The notes under the pieces: generated by a model | Told to the model about the DNA's origin: nothing | What the model saw: the letters and a program-made list of their open reading frames with translations, nothing else | Databases searched by the model: none | Position numbers and translations under genes: made by a program | In this document: one piece after another, positions 16,026 to 25,335 of the stretch | Position numbering within the stretch: the stretch's first letter is position 1 | How the letters are laid out: every line of letters begins with the position of its first letter | NCBI RefSeq assembly: GCF_003945545.1 | Contig: NZ_CP029617.1 | Span: forward strand, 7,157,001-7,221,000 | Length of the DNA: 64,000 bases | Direction: 5' to 3' | DNA from: Streptomyces sp. WAC 01529 | Lineage (GTDB): Bacteria; Actinomycetota; Actinomycetes; Streptomycetales; Streptomycetaceae

Positions 16026-16997
16026 ATGGCCCAGGCCGCAGCCGTGGCGAAGCCACCGCCGAGCACCGCGCAGCCGCCGCCCCACAAGGCGAGGCGGCCC
16101 AAGCAGCGGCGGCGGGCCGGGGCGACCCCGCGCCGCCTCCCGTATCTGCTGATCGCCCCCGCCGCCCTGCTGATGCTCGGGTTCATCGCCTATCCGGTGG
16201 TCAGCGTCTTCTACTACAGCCTGCGGCACTACAACCCCACCAAGCCGTGGCGCGACGGCTTCGCGGGCCTCGACAACTTCGTCACCGCCTTCACCGACGA
16301 CCCCGAGTTCTGGAGCACCCTCGGCTTCAGCCTCCAGTGGGTGGCCGTCGAGGTCGTACTGCAACTGCTGCTCGGCCTCGCGCTCGCGCTGCTCGTCAAC
16401 CAGACCTTCGTCGGCCGCGCGGCGGCCCGCGCCCTCGTCTTCTCACCGTGGGCCGTCTCCGGCGTCCTCACCTCCACCATCTGGCTGCTGATCCTCAACT
16501 CCCAGACGGGCATCACGCGGTACCTCGCCGACGTCGGCATCGGCTCGTACGGGACGTCCTGGCTCTCCGACACCGGCACGGTCTTCCCCGCCGTCGTCGT
16601 CGCCGAACTCTGGCGCGGCGTCCCCTTCTTCGCGATCCTCATCCTCGCCGACCTCCAGTCCGTGTCGAAGGACCTCTACGAGGCGGCCGAGGTCGACGGC
16701 GCGAGCCGCTTGCGGCAGTTCCTCCACATCACGCTGCCCCACCTGAAGGACGCGATCATCCTCTCCACGCTGCTGCGCGCGGTATGGGAGTTCAACAACG
16801 TCGACCTGCTCTACACCCTCACCGGCGGCGGCCCCGCGGGCGAGACGACGACGCTGCCGCTGCGCATCGCCTCGATCGCCGTGGACTCGCACGACTTCGG
16901 CTACGCGTCCGCGCTGACCGCCATCGCCTTCGTGATCCTTCTCTTCTGCTCGCTGCTGTATCTGCGGCTCAGCAAGTTCGGGGGCCAGGACAAATGA
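16026..16997 (+). CDS. Sugar ABC transporter permease, MalF type
   Basis: A 323-residue membrane protein. A basic, Pro-rich cytoplasmic tail (1-45) leads into six predicted helices. The EAA loop EAAEVDGASRLRQFLHITLPHL (about 218-239) binds the ATPase. Starting at ATG 16026, with GGAG upstream, it opens the transport part of the operon and overlaps the second permease by ATGA. The domain order and loop match carbohydrate uptake (CUT1) systems. No ATPase gene is present in the operon, so a shared MsiK-like ATPase is the likely energiser. Confidence 0.92.
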   Translation: MAQAAAVAKPPPSTAQPPPHKARRPKQRRRAGATPRRLPYLLIAPAALLMLGFIAYPVVSVFYYSLRHYNPTKPWRDGFAGLDNFVTAFTDDPEFWSTLGFSLQWVAVEVVLQLLLGLALALLVNQTFVGRAAARALVFSPWAVSGVLTSTIWLLILNSQTGITRYLADVGIGSYGTSWLSDTGTVFPAVVVAELWRGVPFFAILILADLQSVSKDLYEAAEVDGASRLRQFLHITLPHLKDAIILSTLLRAVWEFNNVDLLYTLTGGGPAGETTTLPLRIASIAVDSHDFGYASALTAIAFVILLFCSLLYLRLSKFGGQDK

Positions 16998-17818
16998 CCG
17001 CCACCACCCTCGCCCGTACGCCCCGCTGGCAGATCTACACCCCCCTCGGGCTGTATCTCGCGTTCACTCTCATCCCCTTCTACTGGATCCTGCTCTTCGC
17101 CCTGCGCCCCACCGGATCCACCTCGCTCGTGCCGTGGCCCGTCACCTTCGCGCACTTCGACAAGGTGTGGACCGAGCGCAGCTTCGCGACGTTCTTCCAG
17201 AACAGCCTGCTCGTCGGCGTCGTCTCCATGGTGATGACCACGCTCGTCGCCCTCGCGGGCGGCTACGCGCTGGCCCGCTTCGACTTCCGGATCAAGCGCG
17301 CCTTCATGCTGGCGCTGCTGTGCTCGCAGTTCATCCCGGGCGCGCTGATGCTCGTACCGCTCTTCGAGATCTTCGCCGAGCTGCGGATGATCAACTCTCT
17401 GGCCAGCGTCATCCTCGCCGAGACCGTCTTCCAGCTGCCCCTTTCGATGATCCTCATCAGCGGTTTCATCAAGAACGTGCCCTACGTCCTGGAGGAGGCC
17501 GCCTGGGTCGACGGCTGCGGACGCTTCCGCGCCTTCTGTGCCGTCGTCCTGCCGATGCTGCGGCCCGGCCTGATCGCGGTCGGCTCCTTCGCCTTCGTGC
17601 ACAGCTGGAACCACTTCCTGTTCGCCCTGATGTTCCTCAGCGACCAGGGCAAGCAGACGATCCCGGTGGGCCTCGCCACGCTGATGGGCGCGGACAGCGT
17701 CGACCTCGGCGCGCTCGCCGCCGGGGGTGTCGTGGCGGCCGTGCCCGTCGTCATCGTCTTCGCGTTCATCCAGAAGTGGCTGGTCACCGGGTTCAGCGCC
17801 GGGGCGGTGAAGGGATGA
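16994..17818 (+). CDS. Sugar ABC transporter permease, MalG type
   Basis: ATG at 16994 overlaps the previous stop; 274 residues with six helices. The EAA loop is EEAAWVDGCGRFRAFCAVVLPML (about 165-187), and the C-terminus KWLVTGFSAGAVKG is the classic MalG ending. It pairs with the MalF-type subunit to form the membrane channel of a CUT1 importer for a sugar or oligosaccharide, with the binding protein at the operon's end (21496). Confidence 0.93.
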   Translation: MTATTLARTPRWQIYTPLGLYLAFTLIPFYWILLFALRPTGSTSLVPWPVTFAHFDKVWTERSFATFFQNSLLVGVVSMVMTTLVALAGGYALARFDFRIKRAFMLALLCSQFIPGALMLVPLFEIFAELRMINSLASVILAETVFQLPLSMILISGFIKNVPYVLEEAAWVDGCGRFRAFCAVVLPMLRPGLIAVGSFAFVHSWNHFLFALMFLSDQGKQTIPVGLATLMGADSVDLGALAAGGVVAAVPVVIVFAFIQKWLVTGFSAGAVKG

Positions 17819-19023
17819 GCGCCGCGACCGGAGGCCTGCGACCGCCGCTGCCCCTCGTCCTTGCGGGGGCCCGTGGCCACGGGCGGTGGCACCTGGAGAA
17901 CATCCGCCGCCTCCAACTCGCCGGTCTCGTCCGCCTGGTGGGCGTCTGCGAGCTGACGCCGCTGGTGGGGGAGGAACTCGTCGGCTTCGGCGCGGTCGAG
18001 CAGTCGGACGACTTCGCCGGGCTCCTCGACGCGACCGGCGCCGCCGTAGCCGTGGTCTGCACGCCCATCCCGACCCACACCGAACTGGCGCTCGCCGCCG
18101 CGCGGCGCGGTGTCCACCTGCTCCTCGAGAAGCCGCCCGCCCCCTCGTACGCGCAGTTCCGGCGGCTGGCCGAGGGGGCCGCCGCGGCCGGGACCGCGGT
18201 GCAGATCGGCTTCCAGTCGCTCGGTTCGCACGCGATCCCCGCCATCCGCCGGCTCGTCGCCGACGGGACGATCGGCGAGGTGACCGGGGTGGGCGGGGCC
18301 GGTGTCTGGGTCCGGGACGAGGCCTACTTCCGGCGGGCGCCCTGGGCCGGGCGGCGCCGCCTCGACGGCGCGGACGTGGTGGACGGGGTCCTGACCAACC
18401 CCCTCGCGCACGCCGTCGCCACCGCCCTCGCCCTGGCGGGCACCGCCGCCGCCGAGGACATCACGGCCGTGGAGACGGAACTCTTCCGCGCCCACGCCAT
18501 CGAGTCCGACGACACATCGTGCGTACGCGTCTCCACGGCGGGCGGTGTCCGGGTCACCGTCGCCGCGACGCTCTGCGCGCACACCCCGCAGGAGCCGTAC
18601 GTCGTCGTGCACGGCAGCGAGGGGCGCATCACCCTCTGGTACAAGCAGGACCGCGTGCAGGTGCGGCGCGGCGCCGCGGAGGCCGCCGGTTCACCGGCCC
18701 TGTACGGCAGGACCGACCTCCTGGAGAACCTGGTCGCCCACCTGAGGGGCCGCGCCGAACTCCTCGTGCCGCCCGCCGCGACGGGCGCGTTCATGCGGGT
18801 CGTCGAGGCGGTGCGGTGCGCGCCCGACCCGGTCGCGCTGCCCGCTGAGGCGTGGCGCGAGGCGCCGGGCGAGAGCGGCGCCCGCCGGGTCGTGCAGGGC
18901 GTCGACGGACTGGTCGCGGTCGCCGCCGACACGCTCTGCCTCTACTCCGAACTGGGCGCGTCCTGGGCGCGCCCGCCCCGCCACGAGCACGGCGGCCTTC
19001 ACCACGAGGTGAGTACGTCATGA
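17815..19023 (+). CDS. Gfo/Idh/MocA family oxidoreductase
   Basis: ATG at 17815 overlaps the permease stop (ATGA); 402 residues. The N-terminal Rossmann domain has LAGARGHGRWHLENIRRL for the dinucleotide, then VVCTPIPTHTELALAAARRG and the conserved LLEKPPAP (EKP motif, near residue 105). The C-terminal half is the Gfo/Idh beta-sheet domain that forms the substrate pocket. Members oxidise or epimerise sugars and inositols with NAD(P). Within this operon it is the best candidate for oxidising the imported aldose to a lactone, or for handling a keto-sugar. Cytoplasmic. Confidence 0.88.
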   Translation: MSAATGGLRPPLPLVLAGARGHGRWHLENIRRLQLAGLVRLVGVCELTPLVGEELVGFGAVEQSDDFAGLLDATGAAVAVVCTPIPTHTELALAAARRGVHLLLEKPPAPSYAQFRRLAEGAAAAGTAVQIGFQSLGSHAIPAIRRLVADGTIGEVTGVGGAGVWVRDEAYFRRAPWAGRRRLDGADVVDGVLTNPLAHAVATALALAGTAAAEDITAVETELFRAHAIESDDTSCVRVSTAGGVRVTVAATLCAHTPQEPYVVVHGSEGRITLWYKQDRVQVRRGAAEAAGSPALYGRTDLLENLVAHLRGRAELLVPPAATGAFMRVVEAVRCAPDPVALPAEAWREAPGESGARRVVQGVDGLVAVAADTLCLYSELGASWARPPRHEHGGLHHEVSTS

Positions 19024-19871
19024 ACCGCCCTCCTTCCGGATCCCTCGTCCTGCGCTGCGCGGGCCGCCCGGTCGCCCGCTATGTCGTGCGGCCCGACCTG
19101 GCCCCGGGCATGTCGCCCCGTCCCTATCTGCACCCCGTCACCACGCTCGCCGGTACGCCCGTGACCGAGCTGAGCCCCGACGACCACCCGCATCACCTCG
19201 GGGCCGGAGTGGCCGTGCCCGATGTGGCGGGACACAACTTCTGGGGCGGGCGGACCTACGTACGCGACCGGGGACCGACGGCGCTGGACAACCACGGAAC
19301 CCAGCACCACCAGGGCTTCAAGCTGCGGGACCCGGACGGCTTCGTCCAGGAGATCGCCTGGAGCGCGGATGGTGACGTCCTGCTGCACGAGCGGCGCACG
19401 GTCGCCGCCGTCGAACTCACCGCCACAGCCTGGGCGTTGGACCTCACCTTCTCGCTCACCAACGGGACCGGCACCGAGCTGACGATCGGCAGCCCGGCCA
19501 CCAACGGCCGCCCCGGCGCCACGTACGGCGGCTTCTTCTGGCGCGCCCCCAAGGCGGCGGCGCCGCCACGGGTCCGCACGCCGGACGCCGAGGGGGAGCT
19601 GGCCGCGCACGCCACCCGCGCGGAGTGGCTGGCGCTGGCCGGGGACGGCTGGACGCTGGTGTTCGCCGGGGCCACGGCACGGACGCGCCGCGACCCGTGG
19701 TTCGTGCGCGCCGCCGAGTACCCGGGTGTCGGGTCCTCGCTGGCGTCCGGGGCCCGACTGCCGCTCGCCCCGCGTGACACGCTCGTACGCCGGATCGTGA
19801 CCGTCGTGGCCGACGGCGCCCTCGACCGTGCCGAGGCGACGGCGCTGGTCCGCAAGGCGGTGACGGCATGA
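19020..19871 (+). CDS. PmoA-like (DUF6807) protein of unknown function
   Basis: ATG at 19020 overlaps the oxidoreductase stop; 283 residues. The pattern fits the family named after methane oxygenase PmoA, although it is soluble and unrelated to methane oxidation: RPYLHPVTTLAGTPVTELSPDDHPHHLG near residues 35-60, then the His-rich NHGTQHHQGF. The many His residues could bind a metal or sugar. The family is repeatedly found beside Gfo/Idh enzymes and glycoside hydrolases, as here, which suggests a sugar-modifying role. No signal peptide. The actual reaction is unknown. Confidence 0.75.
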   Translation: MNRPPSGSLVLRCAGRPVARYVVRPDLAPGMSPRPYLHPVTTLAGTPVTELSPDDHPHHLGAGVAVPDVAGHNFWGGRTYVRDRGPTALDNHGTQHHQGFKLRDPDGFVQEIAWSADGDVLLHERRTVAAVELTATAWALDLTFSLTNGTGTELTIGSPATNGRPGATYGGFFWRAPKAAAPPRVRTPDAEGELAAHATRAEWLALAGDGWTLVFAGATARTRRDPWFVRAAEYPGVGSSLASGARLPLAPRDTLVRRIVTVVADGALDRAEATALVRKAVTA

Positions 19872-21499
19872 GCGCGCCGGAGCCGTGTGCGGGCGACCTC
19901 CGCGGCGGAGGCCTGAGGGCGGCCGCCCCCGGTCCCTCCGACACCACCGGTGACCTCGGCGACGGTACCTACCGCAACCCCGTCCTCGCCGCCGACTGGT
20001 CCGACCCGGACGTGGTGCGGGTCGGCGACGACTTCTACCTCACCGCCTCCAGTTTCGGGCGGGTTCCGGGCCTGCCTCTGCTGCACTCCCGCGACCTCGT
20101 CAACTGGACGCTCATCGGGCACGCCCTCGACCGTCTCGAACCCGCCGAGGCCTTCGCCTCCCCCCGGCACGATTGCGGGGTGTGGGCGCCCTCTCTGCGG
20201 CACCACGACGCGCGGTACTGGATCTTCTGGGGCGACCCCGACCATGGCGTGTACCAGGTCAACGCCCGTCACATTCGCGGACCTTGGACTCGACCGCACC
20301 TCCTCAAGGCCGGGAAGGGGCTCATCGACCCCTGCCCGCTGTGGGACGAGGAGACGGGCCTCGCGTATCTCGTCCACGCCTGGGCCAAGTCGCGTTCCGG
20401 TGTGAAGAACCTGATCACCGGATACCGCATGAGCCCGGACGGGCGTGAACTCCTCGACGAAGGCAGCGTGTTGATCGACGGTGACCGCGTTCCCGGCTGG
20501 TTCACCATCGAGGGGCCGAAGATCTACCGGCACGACGGCTGGTTCTGGATCCTCGCCCCGGCGGGAGGCGTGGCGACCGGCTGGCAGGGCGCCTTCCGGT
20601 CCCGCGCCTTCCACGGACCCTACGAGGAGCGCGTCGTCCTCCAGCAGGGCGGCACCGGCGTCAACGGACCGCACCAGGGCGGCTGGGTGCGCACCGCCAC
20701 CGGTGAGGACTGGTTCCTGCACTTCCAGCAGCGCGGCGCGTACGGCCGTGTCGTGCACCTCCAGCCCATGCGGTGGGACGCCGACGGCTGGCCCGTGCTC
20801 GGGAACGCCGGCACCCCCGTCGACGTACACCGCAAACCGGACCTGCCGCCCCAGCCCCCGTCCGCCCCGGCCACCGGCGACGACTTCCCCGGCGGGCGGC
20901 ACGGGCCCCAGTGGCAGTGGACCGCCAACCCCCGCACCGGCTGGGCCACTTCACACTCCGCGGACGGGCTGCGCCTGACCTGCGTCCGCACCGCCCGCGC
21001 CGACGACGTACGCGCCCTGCCGCACACCCTCACCCAGCGCCTGCCCCTGAGACCCTGCTCCGTCGAGGTGGAGCTGCGTCTGGACGCCGAAGTGCCGGGC
21101 ACCCGCGCCGGGTTGGCGGTGCTCGGGGACGCGTACTCCTGGGTCGGCCTTGAGCGGGACCAGGGCGGGGCGGCCCGCCTCGTGCACCGGTTCGCCGAAG
21201 CGGGCACGGAGGCCGAGCGGGACGCCGCGCCGCCGCGCCCGGCTCCGAACGGCAGTGCCCTGCTGCGCGTCGAGGTCACCGAGGGTGCCCGCTGCCGCTT
21301 CCACGCCGACACGGGCGAGGGTTACCGGCCCACCGGGGCCCCGGAGTTCACCGCCACGCCCTGGCGCTGGGTCGGCGCCCTGCTCGCCCTCTTCGCCGCG
21401 GCGCCCGCGGGCGAGGAGCCCACGGGCACGGCCCTGTTCACCCACTTCCGGATCACCCACCGCACGCCGCCCACACCCCGAGAAGAGAGCCGACGATGA
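19868..21499 (+). CDS. GH43 glycoside hydrolase (beta-xylosidase/arabinofuranosidase type), cytoplasmic
   Basis: ATG at 19868 overlaps the previous stop; 543 residues. The five-bladed propeller begins NPVLAADWSDPDVVRVGDDF with catalytic-base candidate Asp46. PCPLWDEETG and the general-acid motif FTIEGPKIYR follow. From about residue 335 a beta-sandwich domain (GH43_C2-like) closes the active site, the usual form in beta-xylosidases. No signal peptide, so it acts on imported xylo- or arabino-oligosaccharides, releasing pentoses for the neighbouring oxidation enzymes. Xylosidase versus arabinofuranosidase cannot be settled from sequence. Confidence 0.88.
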   Translation: MSAPEPCAGDLRGGGLRAAAPGPSDTTGDLGDGTYRNPVLAADWSDPDVVRVGDDFYLTASSFGRVPGLPLLHSRDLVNWTLIGHALDRLEPAEAFASPRHDCGVWAPSLRHHDARYWIFWGDPDHGVYQVNARHIRGPWTRPHLLKAGKGLIDPCPLWDEETGLAYLVHAWAKSRSGVKNLITGYRMSPDGRELLDEGSVLIDGDRVPGWFTIEGPKIYRHDGWFWILAPAGGVATGWQGAFRSRAFHGPYEERVVLQQGGTGVNGPHQGGWVRTATGEDWFLHFQQRGAYGRVVHLQPMRWDADGWPVLGNAGTPVDVHRKPDLPPQPPSAPATGDDFPGGRHGPQWQWTANPRTGWATSHSADGLRLTCVRTARADDVRALPHTLTQRLPLRPCSVEVELRLDAEVPGTRAGLAVLGDAYSWVGLERDQGGAARLVHRFAEAGTEAERDAAPPRPAPNGSALLRVEVTEGARCRFHADTGEGYRPTGAPEFTATPWRWVGALLALFAAAPAGEEPTGTALFTHFRITHRTPPTPREESRR

Positions 21500-22842
21500 C
21501 CACGACCCCGTACACGTGCACCCGGCGCCGCCTCACCGCCACCCTCGCCCTGGCCACCGCCCTCGCGCTGACCGCCACCGCCTGCGGTGACGACGGCGGC
21601 GGCGCGGCGGGGGAGAAGGGCGGCGAGGGCAGCGGCAGAGGAGAGATCGTCTTCTGGGACAACAACACCGCCGTCCGCCAGGACATCTGGAAGGAGATCA
21701 TCGAGGACTTCGAGGAGGAGAACCCCGACATCGACGTCAAGTACGTCGGGGTGCCCGCCGAGAGCGTCCAGTCCAAGTACGACACCGCCATCCAGGGCGG
21801 CGGGCTGCCCGACGTCGGCGGCGTCGGCGCCGCGATGCTCGCCGGGATCGCCGCGCAGGACGCTCTGGAACCACTGGACAAGCGCGTCGAGAAGAGTGCG
21901 CTGGGCGACGAGTTGAACCCGGCGATGGTGGACAGCGTCCGCGCGGCGGGCGGCGGCGTCGACCTCTACACCGTCCCGACGTCCGCCAGCAACGGCGTCC
22001 TGTACTACCGCACCGACCTCTTCGAGTCCGCGGGCCTTGAGGCACCCACCACCTGGAAGAAGTTCTACGAGGCCGCCGACAAACTCACCGACAAGAGCAA
22101 CAACCGCTTCGGCTACACCATCCGCGGGGGCGAGGGTTCCATCGCGCAGGCCCTCGACGCGATGTACGGGCAGTCGGGCATCGGCGATTTCTGGGACGGT
22201 GACGAGACGACCGTCAACGACCCCAAGAACGTGGCCGCGCTGAAGAAGTACGCGGCCCTCTACAAGAAGGCGACGCCCTCCGCCGACCTCAACAACGACT
22301 TCACCAAGATGGTCGCCCAGTGGGACAGCGGCCAGATCGGCATGCTCAGCCACAACCTCGGCTCCTACCAGGACCATGTGAAGGCGCTCGGCGAGGACAA
22401 GTTCCGCGGCCTGCCCAACCCGACGACCGAGGCGGGCGTACGCGTCCAGGTGTCCAACCCCGTCGACGGGCTCGGCCTGTTCAAGTCGAGCAAGCACAAG
22501 AAGGCCGCCTGGAAGTTCATCGAGTTCGCCGCCTCGCACGAGTCCAACAGCAAGTGGAACGAGTCGGCGGGCGCCATACCCGCCAACACCAAGGCCGCCA
22601 AGGACCCCTGGGTGAAGGAGGCCGAGCCGACGAAGCTCGCCGCCGAGGCCCTCGACGACGGCTCCCTGAAGATCGTGCAGCTCCCCTACTACCTGCCCGA
22701 CTGGAACACCATCAGCAAGGCCGAGAACGAGCCCGACTTCCAGAAGGTCCTGCTCGGCAAAATGTCCGCGAAGGACTTCCTCGACTCGCTCGCCGAGCAG
22801 CTCAACGAGGCGCAGGCCGAGTGGAAGCAGCAGAGCCGGTGA
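21496..22842 (+). CDS. Sugar ABC transporter substrate-binding lipoprotein
   Basis: ATG at 21496 overlaps the GH43 stop; 448 residues. The signal peptide ends in TATAC-GDDGGG, a lipobox with the lipidated Cys near residue 32. The mature part is a cluster B (MalE-like) solute-binding protein (EIVFWDNNTAVRQDIWKEII, AWKFIEFAASHESNSKWN). It is anchored outside the membrane and delivers an oligosaccharide, probably xylo- or arabino-type given the GH43 neighbour, to the two permeases encoded upstream. Last gene of the operon; a hairpin follows. Confidence 0.92.
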   Translation: MTTTPYTCTRRRLTATLALATALALTATACGDDGGGAAGEKGGEGSGRGEIVFWDNNTAVRQDIWKEIIEDFEEENPDIDVKYVGVPAESVQSKYDTAIQGGGLPDVGGVGAAMLAGIAAQDALEPLDKRVEKSALGDELNPAMVDSVRAAGGGVDLYTVPTSASNGVLYYRTDLFESAGLEAPTTWKKFYEAADKLTDKSNNRFGYTIRGGEGSIAQALDAMYGQSGIGDFWDGDETTVNDPKNVAALKKYAALYKKATPSADLNNDFTKMVAQWDSGQIGMLSHNLGSYQDHVKALGEDKFRGLPNPTTEAGVRVQVSNPVDGLGLFKSSKHKKAAWKFIEFAASHESNSKWNESAGAIPANTKAAKDPWVKEAEPTKLAAEALDDGSLKIVQLPYYLPDWNTISKAENEPDFQKVLLGKMSAKDFLDSLAEQLNEAQAEWKQQSR

Positions 22843-22907
22843 CCACCGCGGGCGGTGCGCGCCGCCTCGACGACATGGGCCCGGAGACGTGGATCACCTG
22901 GCCACCG

Positions 22908-22934
22908 GCGCCGGAGGAAGGAGCATTCCGGCGC
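22908..22934. terminator. Hairpin between convergent operons
   Basis: GCGCCGGA (22908-22915) pairs with TCCGGCGC (22927-22934) over an 11-base loop, in the 114-base gap where the rightward sugar operon meets the leftward xyloglucanase gene. It could serve both directions. Confidence 0.5.
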
Positions 22935-22956
22935 TGAACCCGCCCCGCCCGTGACG

Positions 22957-25281
22957 CTACCGGCCCGCGGTGTCGCCGTAGACGATGCCGCGGCCGTTCG
23001 TCGCCACGTACACCCGGCCGTAGATCCTCGGGTCACCGGTGATGGCGGCCCCCGTCCAACCCCACTGGTGGCGCGAGTCGTTGACGCGTACCCAGGTCGC
23101 GCCCGCGTCCGTGGAGCGGAAAATGCCGCGCACGCCGCCGATCCGCGCGCTGGTGTAGAGGGCCTGGTACGAGGCGCCGGGTGCGGCCTTGCCGAAGCCG
23201 ATCGTGTCGGCCTCCTGGACGCCGCCGACCTTGGTGAAGCTCGTACCGCCGTCGGTGGAGCGCCACAGGCCGTACGTCCCGCCCGCCTTGCCGCCCGCGA
23301 GCCAGAGGTCGCCCTTCCTGCCGGGCACGGCCTGGAACTTCACCGGACCCTCGGCGGGCAGACCGGCCGACGCCTTCGCGGTGAAGGAGAGGCCGCCGTC
23401 CGAACTGACGTAGAAGGTCCCGGACGTGAAACCGTAGAACACCTTCGGGTCGACCCGGTCCGCCTCGACCACCGCGCCCCGCGGGATACCCTTCGCGGCC
23501 GTCCACGAGGACCCGGGCCCGGTGGCGGTGTGCACGCCCGCGCCCTCCGGGCTCCACACGAAGCGGCTCCCGTCGGCCGCCGCGGCGACCGTGCCGCCGC
23601 CCGTGACACCCGAGGGCTCCTGCCCGCCCGTCCAGTGGGCGCCATTGTCCGTCGAGAAGGCGACGCGGGGTGCCGCGTCGGCGTTGCCTGCCCGTATCAC
23701 CGTGCTCGGCCTGGCCGCGGCGTAGTCGAGGCTCGTCGTGGAGGTGAAGTTCGGGGAGGTGTACATCAGGGGCGGCACCTTCGTGAGGTCCGTGTGCCGG
23801 AAGCCGCCGATGTCACCGAGCGCGCTCAGCAGCGGCGCCCCGGACGGGGGAGCGGCGAGGTCGTTGACGGCGGTCTCCTCCAGGCCCTTCACCATGGGCC
23901 TGAGGGTGAACTTGCCCCCCGGTTCGTCCCACCTGGTGAGGTTCTCCGTGCCGTAGACCGTCGCGCCCGTGCCGTACATCATCCGGTCCGAGTCGAACGG
24001 GTCGATCTCCAGGGCCTCCGTCATCCACCCGAGCTTCGGGGACTGCTCGGGCGGCGCCGGGCTCGCGCCCCAGGAGAGCCAGGGGACGGACGAGATGTCC
24101 ATGGTGTAGCGGTTCTCGCGCGCCGGATACGACGCATACCGCCACGCCGGCGACCAGTTGGCGCCGCTGTCCCTCGTCCGGAAGATCTGCGTGTCGGGGT
24201 ACCAGGAGCTGTAGCCGGTGACCATGACGGTGCCGGGGCGCTGCCGGTCGACGGTCAGGCCGCTGAAGCCGTAGTGGGTGTCGGCCTCGGCGACCGGGCT
24301 GATGTTCCTCCACTCGCCGGTCCTCGTCGCGTACCGCCAGACCTGCCCCTTGCCGCCGTCGTAGGGCCCGGCCCGGTCGCTGTACGCGAGATAGAGGTAG
24401 CCGTTCTCCGCGTCGAGTACGCCCTTGTGCGCGAGCAGACCGGTCGGCTGGCCCGCGACACGCGACCAGCTGCCGCCGCCGTCCGTCGACCTGTATACAG
24501 AGTTGGCCTTGTCGGCCACGCCCACATAGAGCGTCCGCGTCCTGGTGCCGCCCGAGCCCGTCGACTCGTCGAACGTGACCCAGACGATGCCCTGGTTGTC
24601 GGAGTTGTAGCCGCTCGTGTCGCTCGGATCCTGCTGGAAGTTGCCGGGGTTGGGGAAATTCGTCACCTGCCTCCAGGTGGCGCCCGCGTCCGTGGAGCGC
24701 CACAGGCCCTTGCCGCTCGGCGCACCCAGATAGAGCACATCGTTGTCGTGCGGGTCGACGGCCAGCCGCTCGCCCATCCCGCGCCCCGGCATGTTGCCGC
24801 CGAGCTTGAACGGCAGGTCGGCCTTGCGCCAGGTCTCGCCCCGGTCGGCGGAGCGCAGCACGGCGCCGTTGCCCGGGTCCCAGTCGTTCGTGTACGTGCC
24901 GACAGCCGCGTACACCCGGTCGGGGTCGACCGCGTCGGACGCGAGGCTCACCACTCCGGTGTGCCCCCAGTCGTCCCAGCCGACCGAGTCGAGCAGCGGC
25001 TTCCAGGACGCGGTCGACTCCTGCCAGCGGTAGGCGCCGCCGATGTCGGTGCGGGCGTAGGCGAGGTCGCGCTCGGAGCGGTTGAAGACGATGCCGGGGA
25101 CGAAGCCGCCCCCGTCGATGCGGACGTTCTTCCAGCTGTACGCCTCGTTCGCCTCGGCCGCTGCGGCGGTGAGGGCGTGGTCGTCGGCGGTCGCCGAGGG
25201 ACCGCCGACGAGCACTCCGCCGAGCAGGCCGAGGAGAGCGGGGAGCACGCGCGCTCTGTGCGCGCGGGGCACGGCAGGCAT
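22957..25281 (-). CDS. Secreted GH74 xyloglucanase
   Basis: Leftward, 774 residues from ATG 25281. A signal peptide (VLPALLGLLGGVLVGGPSATA) is followed by a double seven-bladed propeller. The first half has YARTDIGGAYRW with the conserved Asp, the second IDPFDSDRMMYGTG with the matching Asp. Repeated RSTDGG.SW/TW (BNR/Asp-box) motifs mark the blades (RSADRGETWRK, RSTDAGATWRQ, RSTDGGGSWSR). GH74 enzymes cut the beta-1,4-glucan backbone of xyloglucan. It lies 54 bases downstream of the GH48 gene and is probably cotranscribed. No carbohydrate-binding module follows the catalytic domain, unlike many Streptomyces homologues. Confidence 0.92.
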   Translation of the reverse strand: MPAVPRAHRARVLPALLGLLGGVLVGGPSATADDHALTAAAAEANEAYSWKNVRIDGGGFVPGIVFNRSERDLAYARTDIGGAYRWQESTASWKPLLDSVGWDDWGHTGVVSLASDAVDPDRVYAAVGTYTNDWDPGNGAVLRSADRGETWRKADLPFKLGGNMPGRGMGERLAVDPHDNDVLYLGAPSGKGLWRSTDAGATWRQVTNFPNPGNFQQDPSDTSGYNSDNQGIVWVTFDESTGSGGTRTRTLYVGVADKANSVYRSTDGGGSWSRVAGQPTGLLAHKGVLDAENGYLYLAYSDRAGPYDGGKGQVWRYATRTGEWRNISPVAEADTHYGFSGLTVDRQRPGTVMVTGYSSWYPDTQIFRTRDSGANWSPAWRYASYPARENRYTMDISSVPWLSWGASPAPPEQSPKLGWMTEALEIDPFDSDRMMYGTGATVYGTENLTRWDEPGGKFTLRPMVKGLEETAVNDLAAPPSGAPLLSALGDIGGFRHTDLTKVPPLMYTSPNFTSTTSLDYAAARPSTVIRAGNADAAPRVAFSTDNGAHWTGGQEPSGVTGGGTVAAAADGSRFVWSPEGAGVHTATGPGSSWTAAKGIPRGAVVEADRVDPKVFYGFTSGTFYVSSDGGLSFTAKASAGLPAEGPVKFQAVPGRKGDLWLAGGKAGGTYGLWRSTDGGTSFTKVGGVQEADTIGFGKAAPGASYQALYTSARIGGVRGIFRSTDAGATWVRVNDSRHQWGWTGAAITGDPRIYGRVYVATNGRGIVYGDTAGR

Positions 25282-25335
25282 GGGGGGTCCCTTCGCACGT
25301 CAGGTGGTTCGCACGTCAAGTGGGGGGAGCGGCAC

